Below, piece after piece: positions 34,453 through 44,370 of a DNA stretch of 64,000 nt. This stretch comes from Candolleomyces eurysporus. Its lineage: Eukaryota > Basidiomycota > Agaricomycetes > Agaricales > Psathyrellaceae. Under the pieces are notes generated by a model. It had not been told where the DNA came from, did not search any database, and saw only the letters and a program-made list of their open reading frames with translations. Location of the stretch: NCBI GenBank assembly GCA_027579435.1, contig JANBPK010000812.1, positions 124,001 to 188,000 on the forward strand, given 5' to 3'. A program made the translations under genes and the position numbers. The first letter of the stretch is position 1. Each line of letters begins with the position of its first letter.

Positions 34453-34805
34453 ATGGAGAACGTAGGCATGCATATGATGCGACTGGTACGTTCCCCACCC
34501 ATCATTTCGCCTGCGACGTTTCACTAACAACCTCATTCTAGCCTGCTCTCGACCTGCACATCGGTCACAGGGACGGCGGAAGACCACTTGAACTCATCGA
34601 TATTCTTTCCGACATTCGCCGTACGATGGTGGCTCTCGATGAAGCCAGAATCCGAGTTGCAAGTATTCTGAATCTACCTGACCCTCCACCTCTTCCACCA
34701 CCACATTTCTTTCATGAATTCATGGACCCCATGGAGTTATCGAGGATCAGGAGGAAGAACAGGACATTCCTTGATGATGCGGTGCTTCGCTGTCTTCTGT
34801 CATGA
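34453..34805 (+). CDS. Small hypothetical protein, two exons
   Basis: Exon 1 (MENVGMHMMRL) is followed by a canonical 55-60 nt intron: GTACGT donor, a CTAAC branch-like element and a TTCTAG acceptor near 34541. Exon 2 runs in frame to a stop at 34803-34805. It gives a protein of about 100 residues with a helical middle (ELIDILSDIRRTMVALDEAR) and a proline patch (PDPPPLPPPHFFHEFM). The perfect intron and the clean in-phase joining support a real gene, but I recognise no family. Short first exons like this one are easily missed by gene finders. Confidence 0.5.
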
Positions 34806-35400
34806 AAGTGCGAAGGAGAGAAGGGGTCATTGCTTCGATTTGGGCTGTCTGGTACTGTGACCTGTTCTTTTTGTGAATCCTTCGATCTTGTTCTATCTAC
34901 CTTCAAACTACCGAGGAATGGGCAAGAACTCTTTCACAGAAGGCCGGTGTATCGAGGGTCATTGATGTTCCGAATGTCTCGGGGATTCCCAGCGATCTCC
35001 TTGGCTCGAAGGCACATTAGAGGACAGGCGCGCAGATCCATGATCGTCCCCTCCAGCCTTATGTATACCGAAAGATTGCTTATTCTCGTCGCCTTTGCGC
35101 CTACGCACGATCAACGATGTGCGCCGCAGGTCCGTCGTCCGCTGACTATTTTGCAGGTAAAGCCGCCGACAAAGATTTCTGATCGTTCCGTGACGGAGCC
35201 AAGACGGAGCATACTTCCATCAATTCAACCAACGCCTTGCCTGGGCCGAATTCTAATCTTATCCACATTCCGTTTCGTGTCGTAAGGGCTCATGAAGCAC
35301 GGCTTAGAGACGGCGAAGGGCCCCCGTTCTTCCCTTCTTCCCCTCTCCCCCCACCCTGCCTAGTACTAACATCCTCAGCTTCCAACCCGTCGCGCTTGCG
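34806..35400. other. Upstream region of GH16 copy 2
   Basis: Holds an open plus-strand frame (34830-35285) that lacks motifs and reads as random composition. A C/T-rich tract (about 35328-35362) immediately precedes the GH16 start, a common feature of strongly transcribed fungal promoters. Confidence 0.35.
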
Positions 35401-36966
35401 ATGCCAGTGAGGCTCGGCCATGTAGCCGCTCTTTTCCTCTACTTCATTCTCAATGCCCTACCATGCCTGGCTGCCTACGTTCCCCTTCGTCAATACGAAG
35501 GATCGACGTTCTTCGAGGGGTGGGCATATTATGGAAACGTCGACAACACGACCTGGGGTACGATCTCTAAAGCCATCCAACTGCAGAGACGATGTACTGA
35601 CGCGACTATAACAGGGAATGTCACGTACCTAGACAGAGCTGACGCGACGTCGAAGCGACTGACATATGTTAATGATGCTGGGAACGCGATCATCCAAGTG
35701 GACAATACGACGACCCTTGTGAGGAACGCGGATGTGGTTAATCGAGACTCGGTACGTGGATCATTAACAGCTAGGGAAAAGACTCTAGATTGACAGGCAG
35801 GTGATGGCAGATACGACTTACTTCGCTCGATTCGTATGGGATGGGTAGCCTGATTGTCATGGATGCGTTGCACATACCGTACGGCTGCTCGGTGCGTTCT
35901 CTTCTCTTCTTGTCTTAGAGATATACTTACCCGGGTCACGGGCAGGTTTGGCCCGCCTTTTGGACGTACGGAATTGAGAAAGAATGGCCGGAAGCTGGCG
36001 AGATCGACATTATTGAAGCAATAAACGACATGGACCGCAACCAAGTCGCTCTCCATACCATTCCTGGATGCTCCAAAGCCGATACCCTTCCTCAATCAGG
36101 TCGAACACTTGAAACCGATTGCTCCACCAACCGAGGGTGTATTGTTGCAGAGTCGAAGCCTAACAGCTTCGGTCCTAGGTTCTCCGAAGCTGGTGGGGGA
36201 GTCTACGCTTTGCTGCTTGAACCGACTAGCATTAATGTTTGGTTCTTCAGCGTGAGTCGTTCCCGCTATCCCCGTCACTTTCACTCACAATTTGCAGAGA
36301 GCTGACGTACCTTCTAATATTGCGAGCGCTACGAGAACGTCGTCTTTGGATATTGAATCGTGGGGAACTCCGACAGCGGCTTACCCCCCCNCACACGCTG
36401 CAACCTCACTCAGTACTTCCCCCCTCAAAACCTCATTCTGCTTACCACACTTTGCGGCGTTTGGTATGTGTTCTCCACCTCGTAACTTGACTTTCTACTC
36501 AGCCTCAATACTAAGGGCTGGTAATCCTTTCATCTATGAAGCATCATCTTGTCCCGGGACATGTGTAAGAGCAACCCAATCGATACTGAATATCCTTCCT
36601 TGCTGATCAGCTTACCTTCAGTTCGGCGATAACGTCCTGGGATCAGGAAGCAACTATGCTAATGCCTACTGGGAAATCAAATACGTCAGAGCATATACCA
36701 ACGAGGAGCCAGAACCAGCTGCGACGACCGTCGTAACTGAGACAGTCGTTCCTACATCCACGATTACGGAGGAGCCCGACGCAGCCACTGTTCCCGTTAC
36801 AATGACTACGTGGGTTGTACCCCAGACCACGGTGTTCGTATCTGGTGCCATTCGTCATCGAAGTCTGCTTGAACTCCTTGGACGGTTTCTGCTTCTTCCG
36901 CTCGTTGCTTTTACTATGGACCAGATCTTATGCGAATGGCGCTTTCTTCTTGATTGCGCCATGTAG
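35401..36966 (+). CDS. GH16 endo-beta-1,3(4)-glucanase-like, copy 2
   Basis: A paralogue of the gene at 31696-33236 with the same intron positions. The signal peptide is MPVRLGHVAALFLYFILNAL, cleaved near CLAAYVPL. Catalytic motif: GEIDIIEAIND, preceded by WTYGIEKEWPEA. Other conserved stretches: ALHTIPGCS, IVAESKPNSFGPRFSEAGGG, GNPFIYEASSCPGTC and YANAYWEIKYVRAY. A single N at 36390 after six C's breaks the frame; without it the reading is YPPTRCNLTQYF, matching YPTNTCDLNEYF of copy 1, so I read it as an assembly artefact. The C-terminus differs from copy 1. A Thr/Val-rich linker (TTVVTETVVPTSTI) is followed by a weakly hydrophobic segment (LLELLGRFLLLPLVAF), then a further polar stretch to the stop at 36964-36966, so GPI anchoring is less certain or a last intron has been missed. 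Confidence 0.88.
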
Positions 36967-37176
36967 CTGAACGGACTTCTAAGCATTCTTGGACACTGAT
37001 GGACGGACATTTGGTTCATGTATCGTATGAATTGTTGTAATATGATCGGGGGTCGCGTGTTAGAACACAGAAAGAAGTACAGATTTGCTTATGGTACATC
37101 CATCACAGAGTACGAACAAGGAAGACTAAAAGTACAGATGCCGAGGAACTTCGAGGAAAGGAAACACAGTACGTAG

Positions 37177-38800
37177 CTAAATTACATTCTCGACCTCAAA
37201 CCCGAGCATTTGCCAGATAGGTTTAGTTTCAAGGAAAAACCAACAGAATTTCTTGACCCTAAACTCAGACGTAGCTTGGAACTCCTCCGACATGAGCTTC
37301 CTCTCCCGCCACGGACGAGATAACCACACAGGTAAATTGGGTACGAGTGACACGAGGTGTCTGACGTCACGAGCGTTGGCTGGGCTAGGATGATCGGCCC
37401 AGGTCTCCAACTTCAAAAGCAATGAAGTGAGGAATGGAGCGACAGGTAAGTTGTCGATACACACGATGTCGGAAGACGAAAGGTGGGGTTGACCTGGAGT
37501 ACCAGGAAGCAGAATCTCGACTTTGCACCTCCGGTCCCTTCTAAGTCGTTGCGGTAGAACGGCTTTGGGCTGATATTTGTAAAAGAGGGCCTCCTTCCGT
37601 ATCTTCCATTTGAATAGATTGGGATACTTTTGAGCAATATGCTGCTTCAACCAGGCCTGGGATTCAGAGAAAGAGGCGGGAGGCAGAACGAGGACTTCCA
37701 GTTGCTAACCATGAACATCGGCCGCAGTAATGTTAGCGTCTGTCGCGATTTGACAACCTGAGGACGACGTACCTCTGGAAATTGAGTCACACCGTGACTG
37801 TAAAGCTGGCATGCGGCACTCCCGCTAACGGCGCACTCAAATCCAAGCTCCTCCAAGATGGAGACGACATCTCTTGCAGCGATATCCGTGACCACACTGT
37901 GGCCGACGCGATCTGGCCCTTGGAGCGCTACATTGGGCGCTTGGACAACGGCTGGTGGGCGTTCTGCGGCATTGGGCACTCTGATAGCAGCTGGTGGGCG
38001 GTCTGAGGTACCCGAGTCTGAGCGGCCATCTTCGTCAACCTCGTTAGTGCCTCCACCTGGTGCTTGTTGCGACAGGGGAAATGTAAAGATGGAAGGATCA
38101 ATCCCACGGGCAATCCAATCTTTTCTGGCGTAAGGAAGCGTCTCCACATGTCGTGCGATTTGGTCTAAGATTTCTGGAGACTGCCACAAAGGCGAGAGCT
38201 CCTGCAACGGAGTGTCACCAGACATGAGCAGACATTGGCGGGCAAGCTCTGCAGGCGCCCTTCCGAACGATGACCCAACAGGGAGAGAAGTACGGGCAAT
38301 CAGTTGTTCCAGAACGATGGCGTGGACTGGGAGAACTGGAACCTCGGAGATGTAAACGACTTCGTTGAAATCCTTGATGATGGTTGGGAAGGAGCCACCC
38401 GACGGAATCAAGATGACACGGCAGGATTTCCGTTCGGTTTGAGGGTCCTCCGAAAAGAAATTCAGGCGGGTGTGCTGCGTCTTGTTTTTCGTGAAATGGT
38501 ATCCATCACCGACACGGGATACCACAGCAGTACAGAGCCCTTCAACCGTAAGTTCGCCTTCTAGGTTCACAACCACCCGTATTTCCTGACGGTTTGACTG
38601 GTTTCAGGATTGTTTCTACGGGGGCACTATAAACAGTCAAGGCTTACCTTGGGCGCGTGCTCCGCGATTTGGTGAAGCACAAGTGCGCCTTTATGAGTAA
38701 GAGCTGCCTGTATTCCAAGCTCGCGAAGGATCCGAAAGAGCGCTGCCGATGCGTTCTGTCGAAGCAGTGGGTACAGTCTCTTGAACTTTCCGCCGCCCAT
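37177..38800 (-). CDS. Two-module nucleotidyltransferase-like protein, array copy A
   Basis: Three exons, all phase 0: 38800-38648 (51 codons), 38585-37773 (271) and 37704-37177 (175 plus stop), giving 497 residues. Module 1 starts ASAALFRILRELGIQAALTH and ends in CRVILIPSGGSFPTI with VVYISEVPVLPVHAIVLEQL. Module 2 starts AARDVVSILEELGFECAVSG with GSAACQLY and ends in CKVEILLPGTPGQP with IVCIDNLPVAPFLTSLLLKL. The two halves line up in order and spacing, indicating an internal duplication. Module 2 resembles an Agaricomycete family with a GSxACKLY then DVDVLVL pattern of the minimal nucleotidyltransferase fold. Here the acidic pair is replaced (QLEVLVLPP in module 2, EIRVVVNL in module 1). A disordered Asp/Ser/Pro linker joins the modules. 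Function unknown; probably not an active transferase. Family assignment is from memory and needs a structure or profile search. Confidence 0.8.
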
Positions 38801-39184
38801 GGTGAAACTGGAAATCACTAAGAGCGAAAGAAAGAGGGGAGAAAAAGAAACAGGTCCGCCTCATGTCGATTCTTGGGTTTGTATAGGTAAAGCCACGAGG
38901 CTGTTATCCACACACCATCGTCGCAGCACCTGGTCAGGTGTACGCGTTTCGAATCCTGCTAGGATCGACGAATGAGAATCGGGAGTTAAAGCCGAAGCTG
39001 TTTCTGGGTCTGACCTCCATTAAAGTCGATCATCTGGGCCTGCCCCAAGGCGGGTGTGCGCCCGCTACTAGTGTAACATCGGTGAGAACAAGTACAAAGT
39101 TCTAGTACATACATCGCAGGGCACGAACAAAGAATACTAAAGGTACAGTCGACGATTTTCGAGAAGATAAAACACAGCACATAG

Positions 39185-40760
39185 CTAAATTACATCCTCG
39201 ACCTCAAACCCGAGCATTTGCCAGGTAGGCTTGGTTTCAAGAAATGACCAGCAGAATTTCTTCACCCTAAACTCAGACGTAGCTTGGAACTCCTCCGACA
39301 TGAGCTTCCTCTCCCGCCACGGACGAAATACCGACACGGGTAAACCGGGTATAAGTGACAAGAGGCGTTTGACGTCTCGAGTGTTGGCTGCTTTAGGCTC
39401 ACCGGCCCATGTCTCCAACTTTAAAAGCAATGAAGTGAGGAATGGAATGACAGGTAAATTGTCGATCCACACGATGTCGGAGGACGAAAGGTGGGGTAGG
39501 CCAAGAGTCTCAGGTAGCAGAATCTCGACTCTGCACCTTCGGGCAGCTTTAAACGGTAGTGGTAGAACGATACCAGGGGGGAACTTGTAAAAGAGCGTCT
39601 TCTTCTTTAATTTCCGTTTGAATAGATCGGGATACCTTTGAGCAATCTGCTGCGTCAGCCAGCCCGGGTTCAGAGAAAAAGAGGCAGGAGGCAGAACAAG
39701 AACTTGCAGTTCCTAACCACGAACATCGGTCGCCGCAGTGTTAGCGTCTGCCGCGATCCAACAGTCTAAGGACGACGTACCTCTGGGACTCGAGTCCCAC
39801 CGTGAGTGTAAAGCTGGTATACGGCATTGCCACTGAGAGCGCACTCAAAGCCAAGCTGCTCCAGGATGGAGACGACCTGTCTTGCGGCAACATCGGTGAG
39901 CGCGCTGTGGCCGACTATATTATATGATACATCGGGCGCTCGGACAGTGGCAGGCGGGCACTCTGGGGCATCTGAGTCTGAACAGCCACCTTCATCACCG
40001 TCAACATGGAGAGCGTCCTCGGCTGGTCCTTGTTGTGACGGGGGATATACGAAGATGGAAGGATCGATCCCACGGGCGATCCAATCTTTTTTGGCGCCGG
40101 GAATCGTCTGGACATGTCGTGCGATTTGGTCCAAGATTTCTGGAGACTGCCACAAAGGCGAGAGCTCCTGCAACGGAGTGTCACCAGACCTGAGCAGACA
40201 TTGGTGGGCAACCTCTGCAGGCGCCTTTCCGAAGCGTGACGCATCGGGGAGAGAAGTACGGGCAACCAGTTGTTCCAGAACGATGGCGTGGACTGGGAGA
40301 ACTGGAACCTCGGAGATGTAAACGACTTCGTTGAAATCCTTGATGATGGTTGGGAAGGAGCCACCCGACGGAATCAAGATGACACGGCAGGATTTTCGTT
40401 CGGTTTGAGGGTCCTCCGAAAAGAAATTCAGGCGAGTGTGCAGCGTCTTGTTTTTCGTGAAATGGTATCCATCACCGGCATGGGATACCACAGCAGTACG
40501 GAGCCCTTCAACCGTAAGTTCGCCTTCTAGGTTCACAACCACCCGTATTTCCTGACGGTTTGACTGGTTTCAGGATTGTTTCTACGGGGACACTATAAAC
40601 AGTCAAGGCTTACCTTGGGCGCGTTCTCCGCGATTTGGTGAAGCACAAGTGCGCCTTTATGAGTAAGAGCTGCCTGTATTCCAAGCTCGCGAAGGATCCG
40701 AAAGAGCGCTGCCGATGCGTTCTGTCGAACCAGTGGGTACAGTCTCTTTCCGCCGCCCAT
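39185..40760 (-). CDS. Two-module nucleotidyltransferase-like protein, array copy B
   Basis: Three in-phase exons (40760-40614, 40551-39781, 39712-39185) give 481 residues. It is closest to copy A. The start motif MGGGK is followed by a two-residue deletion. Module 1 is nearly unchanged (ALTHKGALVLHQIAENAPK). In module 2 the glycine-serine motif itself is altered (LSGNAVYQLYTHGG in place of VSGSAACQLYSHGV), and the acidic-strand positions read ELQVLVLPP. The linker is shorter and more acidic (VDGDEGGCSDSDAPE). The C-terminal half (CKVEILLPETLGLP, WIDNLPVIPFLTSLLLKLET, and the tail ending MLGFEVEDVI) is intact. No frameshift or internal stop is seen, so the copy is under selection or very recent. 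Confidence 0.8.
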
Positions 40761-41162
40761 GGGGAAACTGGAAATCACTAAGAGCGAAAGAAAGAGGGGA
40801 GAAAAAGAAACAGGTCCGCCTCGTGTCGATTCTTGGGTTTGTATAGGTAGAGCCACGAGGCTGGCACTCACACATTATCATCGCAGCACCTGGTCAGGTG
40901 TACGCGTTTCGAATCCTGCTAGGATTGAAGAACCAGAATCGGGAGTCAAAGCCGAAGCTATTTCTGGGTCTGAACTCCGTTAAAGTCGATGATCTGGGCC
41001 TGCCCCAAGGCAGATGTGCACCCGCTACCAGTGTTACAACGGTGAGAACAAGTACAAAGTTCTAGTACATACATCGCAGGGCACGAACAAAGAGTACTAA
41101 AGGTACGGTCGACGACCTTTGAGAAGATAAAACACAGCACGTAGCTAAGTTACATCCTCGGC

Positions 41163-42822
41163 CTAAAATCCGAGCATTTGCCAAATAGGCCTTGAATCCT
41201 GGAAAGACCGGCAGAACTTCTTGACCGTAACCTCGGACGTGGCTTGAAACTCGTCCGACATGAGCTTCTTCTCCCTCCACGGACGAAATACCGACACGGG
41301 TAAATTGGGCACGAGTGACAAGAGTTCTTTGACGTCTCGCGTGTTGGCTCGTGCAGGTTGACCGGCCCATTTCTCCAACTTCAAAAGCAATGAAGTGAGG
41401 AACGGCATGACGGGTAGGTTGTCGATCCACACGATGTCGGACGACGAAAGGTGGGGTAGACCAGGAGTCCCTGGTAGCAAAATCTCGACTTTGCACCTTC
41501 GGGCGGATTTGAGGTGTTGTGGTAGAACGATATCGGGGGAAAACTTGTAATAAGTAAAAAGGGTCTCCTTCTTCAATTTCTGTTCGAATAGATCAGGATG
41601 CTTTTGAAAGATCTGCTGTTTCAACCAGGCTTGGTCTTGAGAGAAGGAAGCGGGAGGCAGAACGAGGATTTCCAGTTGCTAACCATGAACATTAGCCGCA
41701 TTAGTGTCAGCGTCTTCCACGATTTGACGACCTCAGGACGACGTACCTCTGGAAATTGAGTCGCACCGTGACTGTAAAGCTGGCATGCGGCGCTGCCGCT
41801 GACAGCACACTCAAGCCCGAGCTCCTCCAAGGTGGAGACGACCTGTCTTGCAGCAACATCCGTGATCACGCTGTGGCCACCTTGATGCGGTCCTTGGATC
41901 GTTACATTGGGCCCTCGGACCACGACTGGTTGGCGTTCTGAGACCTTCGAGACGTGATCCGGCCCTTGAATCGCTACATGGGGCGCTTGGACAACGGCTG
42001 GTGGGCGTTCCGAGTCATCCGAGTCTGAACCGCCGTCATCATCCTCACCATCGTCAGCATCTTCAGCGCCCTCGCCTGGGGCCTGTTGCGCCGGGGGAAG
42101 TGTAAAGATGGAAGCATCGATCCCATGGGCGATCCAATCTGCTTTGGCGTTGGGAAGCAGCTGGACATGTTGCGCGATTTGGTCCAATATTCCTGGAGAC
42201 TGCCACAAAGGCGACAGCTGCTGCAAAGGGGTACCACCAGACGCACGCAGGCATCGGTGTATGAACCTTGCAGCCCCTTTTCCCAACGGCTTCGCGACGG
42301 GGAGTAGAGAACGGGTAATCAGTTGATCGAGGACGATGGCGTGGATTGGGAGAACTGGAACGTCAGAGATGTAAACGACCTTACTGAAATCCTCGAGAAT
42401 GGTTGGGAGGGAGCCACCCGACTGAATGAAGATCACTCGGCATGTTTTCCCTTCGGTTTGAGGATCCGCCGAAATAAATTTCAGGCGGCCGGGGAAACGC
42501 TGATCATCTCTTCTAGTGAAACGGTACCCATCACCGGCACGGGAAACCACAGCTGTACAGAGACCATCCATGGTGAGTTCGCCCTCGTGCTTCACAACCA
42601 CCTTGATTTCCTGAGGGTTCAGGGAGTTTGAGGATGGTTTCTACGGCAGCACTGCGTTCAGCCAAGGCTTACCTTGGGACCCTTCGCGTTTCGGTGGAGG
42701 GCAATTGCGGCTTTGTGAGTAAGGGCTGCTTGTATTCCAAGATCGTGAAGGATCGGAAAGAGCGCTGCCGAGGCATGCCTTCGAAGCAGCGCGTTCAGTC
42801 TCTGGGACTTTCCGCCGCCCAT
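41163..42822 (-). CDS. Two-module nucleotidyltransferase-like protein, array copy C
   Basis: Three in-phase exons (42822-42673, 42610-41747, 41678-41163) give 509 residues. It is the most diverged copy. Module 1 begins MGGGKSQRLNALLRRHASAA and has THKAAIALHRNA in place of THKGALVLHQIA. The linker is longest here, with an acidic run (DADDGEDDDGGSDSDDSE) and two repeated PPAVVQAP-type units (PPAVVQAPHVAIQGP, PVVVRGPNVTIQGP). Module 2 keeps VSGSAACQLYSHG and has QLEILVLPP. The protein stops at MLGF, six residues before the EVExVI end of copies A and B. A readable out-of-frame remnant of the longer tail follows the stop. Being open over 500 codons with conserved introns suggests a working gene. 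Confidence 0.78.
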
Positions 42823-43109
42823 GGTGAACTGCAAATCACAAGGAGCGAAGGAAAGGGGAGAAAGGAAACACGATCGCCTCGTGTTGTTTCATGATTTTAT
42901 ACAAATTATCTGTAGAGCCACGAGGCTGAGAACCACATTCACCGCAGCATCTGGTCAGGTGTACGGGGCTTGAGCGCCTACCGTATCTATATCTGGCAAC
43001 AGCCTTTATCTCGAGGGGCTTCTATTGCAAGGGAGGCTCTGACAAAATGCATGCAACGCGCTTTGACGAAGTGAGTTGTGACGTGTCGGCGAAAGATTGG
43101 GAGAACTAC

Positions 43110-43380
43110 TCAACTGAGAGCCCACTGAGGAAGATGCTGACCGGTGGCCACCAGACGAATTAATGATGATCGACGAGAAGGTGAGTGCCAGTGGCTCTGC
43201 GAGCTCGTTCATCGCCTTCGAGACCAAGCGTAGGGTTTTTACCCTACCGAAGTCTTTATTCTTGACCTGTGTAGTCAATCCCGTTTAACCATGGTATACA
43301 ACCCGCTCTTCAAGGGGAAGATGTGTGCTCACCTCATCGAGAATCTTACCGATGGATTGAACAGCATCGTCCATGCAAGT
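43110..43380 (-). pseudogene. F-box protein gene fragment cut at the edge of the tandem array
   Basis: Two short pieces join across a canonical intron (donor near 43334, acceptor near 43275): MDDAVQSIGKILDE and VKNKDFGRVKTLRLVSKAMN followed by ELAEPLALTFSSIIINS. This is the ordinary start of Basidiomycete F-box proteins (LRLVSKxxNxLAEPL). Instead of continuing into a repeat domain, the frame becomes Ser-rich noise and stops at 43006, within 50 nt of the tandem array. I read it as the 5' part of an F-box gene truncated by the rearrangement that made the array. Confidence 0.45.
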
Positions 43381-43451
43381 CGCTCCCGAAACTGTGCTCG
43401 ACTATGGGAAGACCACTCGCATCTTACTGGTCTGCACCCGTTTTATTCTTC

Positions 43452-44039
43452 TCAGGTCCAAAGGGTCCATCGTTTCGAATGGGAATGCGAGTTTGAGCGG
43501 TTGGTTCTCTCAGCATATTTCTCGTATTGTATTCCTCCAAACTTCCTTGTCAGGCAAAACGTTTGCGCACCTGGTAGAGTCGCCCGAGCTTCAATAACAA
43601 AGGTCCAAGATTGGTCTGGAGTAGAGTCAGAAAATGCGCAATTTGCTGTAGGCCCTCCTCGGATGTCATAAGTTGAGGGATGAGCCCTGAAGGGAAGAAT
43701 TTGAATCAACCGTGGGACAGGTGACGTGAAGACGGGTTCGTTTATCCGAATTCGCTTGGAAGGGAGAGACTGTAAGAGGACGTCACCGTCAGCACCGTTT
43801 GCCATCGGGATCATATGGTACCGAGTTTCTTGCCACAAAGCGATCGAGCCGTTGACCATTCTGTCAGGGAGAGGAAGGTTTGTGTGTCTCTTCACAAATT
43901 GAAATTCGCAGGCTTGTTCCGGGCGCTCGCCGTTCGGCATCGTGATGTTTAAGACACAAGGGGATAGATAATGACGAGGCATGACGTGACAAACGGTGAC
44001 ACCCCTTGGATCAAGAAGCTGGAGCGACATGATTCGCAC
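43452..44039 (-). CDS. Hypothetical protein, exon structure uncertain
   Basis: An open frame of 195 codons beginning MRIMSLQLLDPRG, with protein-like segments (CVLNITMPNGERPEQACEFQ, RHTNLPLPDRMVNGSIALWQ, PVPRLIQILPFRAHPSTYD). From about 43660 downward a second frame looks equally coding (QIAHFLTLLQTNLGPLLLKL, then FPFETMDPLDLRRIKRV), and an AG acceptor (CCTACAG) lies between them. So the true gene probably leaves this frame by splicing, or two old genes overlap here. I do not recognise a family. It lies between the tandem array and the divergent membrane protein gene. Confidence 0.35.
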   Translation of the reverse strand: MRIMSLQLLDPRGVTVCHVMPRHYLSPCVLNITMPNGERPEQACEFQFVKRHTNLPLPDRMVNGSIALWQETRYHMIPMANGADGDVLLQSLPSKRIRINEPVFTSPVPRLIQILPFRAHPSTYDIRGGPTANCAFSDSTPDQSWTFVIEARATLPGAQTFCLTRKFGGIQYEKYAERTNRSNSHSHSKRWTLWT

Positions 44040-44370
44040 TTTGTGCTGTGTTATAGTGGAATTCGAGCATCATATATGTAAACAGACATCTCCGCTCGTT
44101 TAGAGAGTACATGGAGGAGGTGGTTTACAATGGCAACCCTGGCCGACCGTTCCCGCAGTCAATGGTGACGTGAAGCGCACACCAAGCAGGCTTGGCGGCC
44201 AAAACGGGTCAAAAGAATAGGATCCCGTGACGGATTGATGGGATACTCGGTCTTGGACGACGTTAGCACTATTTGCACAGCTCCTCTCAACGCCTCCTCA
44301 TGTTCCTGGCTGTCCAGGACATGTCCCTTCGTTTCAACCTCATCTCCAGCCGACGACTGTAGACCCCCCC

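Larger units (their letters stand above)
37100..42975 (-). repeat. Tandem triplication of a complete gene unit (about 1.96 and 2.06 kb spacing)
   Basis: Three direct copies, each with promoter region, gene and 3' flank. Shared flank marks include the downstream stretch beginning ACGAACAA (near 37111, 39122 and 41092) and the upstream stretch ending in CACCTGGTCAGGTGTACG (near 38930, 40890, and with CATCTGG at 42950). Starts lie at 38800, 40760 and 42822. Copies A and B are near identical over long tracts, including intron 1. Copy C is more diverged and is the likely older branch. Confidence 0.9.

Noticed and set aside
34830..35285. 151-codon plus-strand frame
   Set aside because: No motif; lies in the promoter side of GH16 copy 2.
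38930..38970. B-box-like GTTTCGAATCCTGC upstream of the array genes (repeated near 40905)
   Set aside because: No A box or pairing arms nearby; it is part of the duplicated promoter region, not a tRNA.
39827..40321. 164-codon plus-strand frame inside array copy B
   Set aside because: Shadow of the intact minus-strand exon; the same frame is broken in copies A and C.
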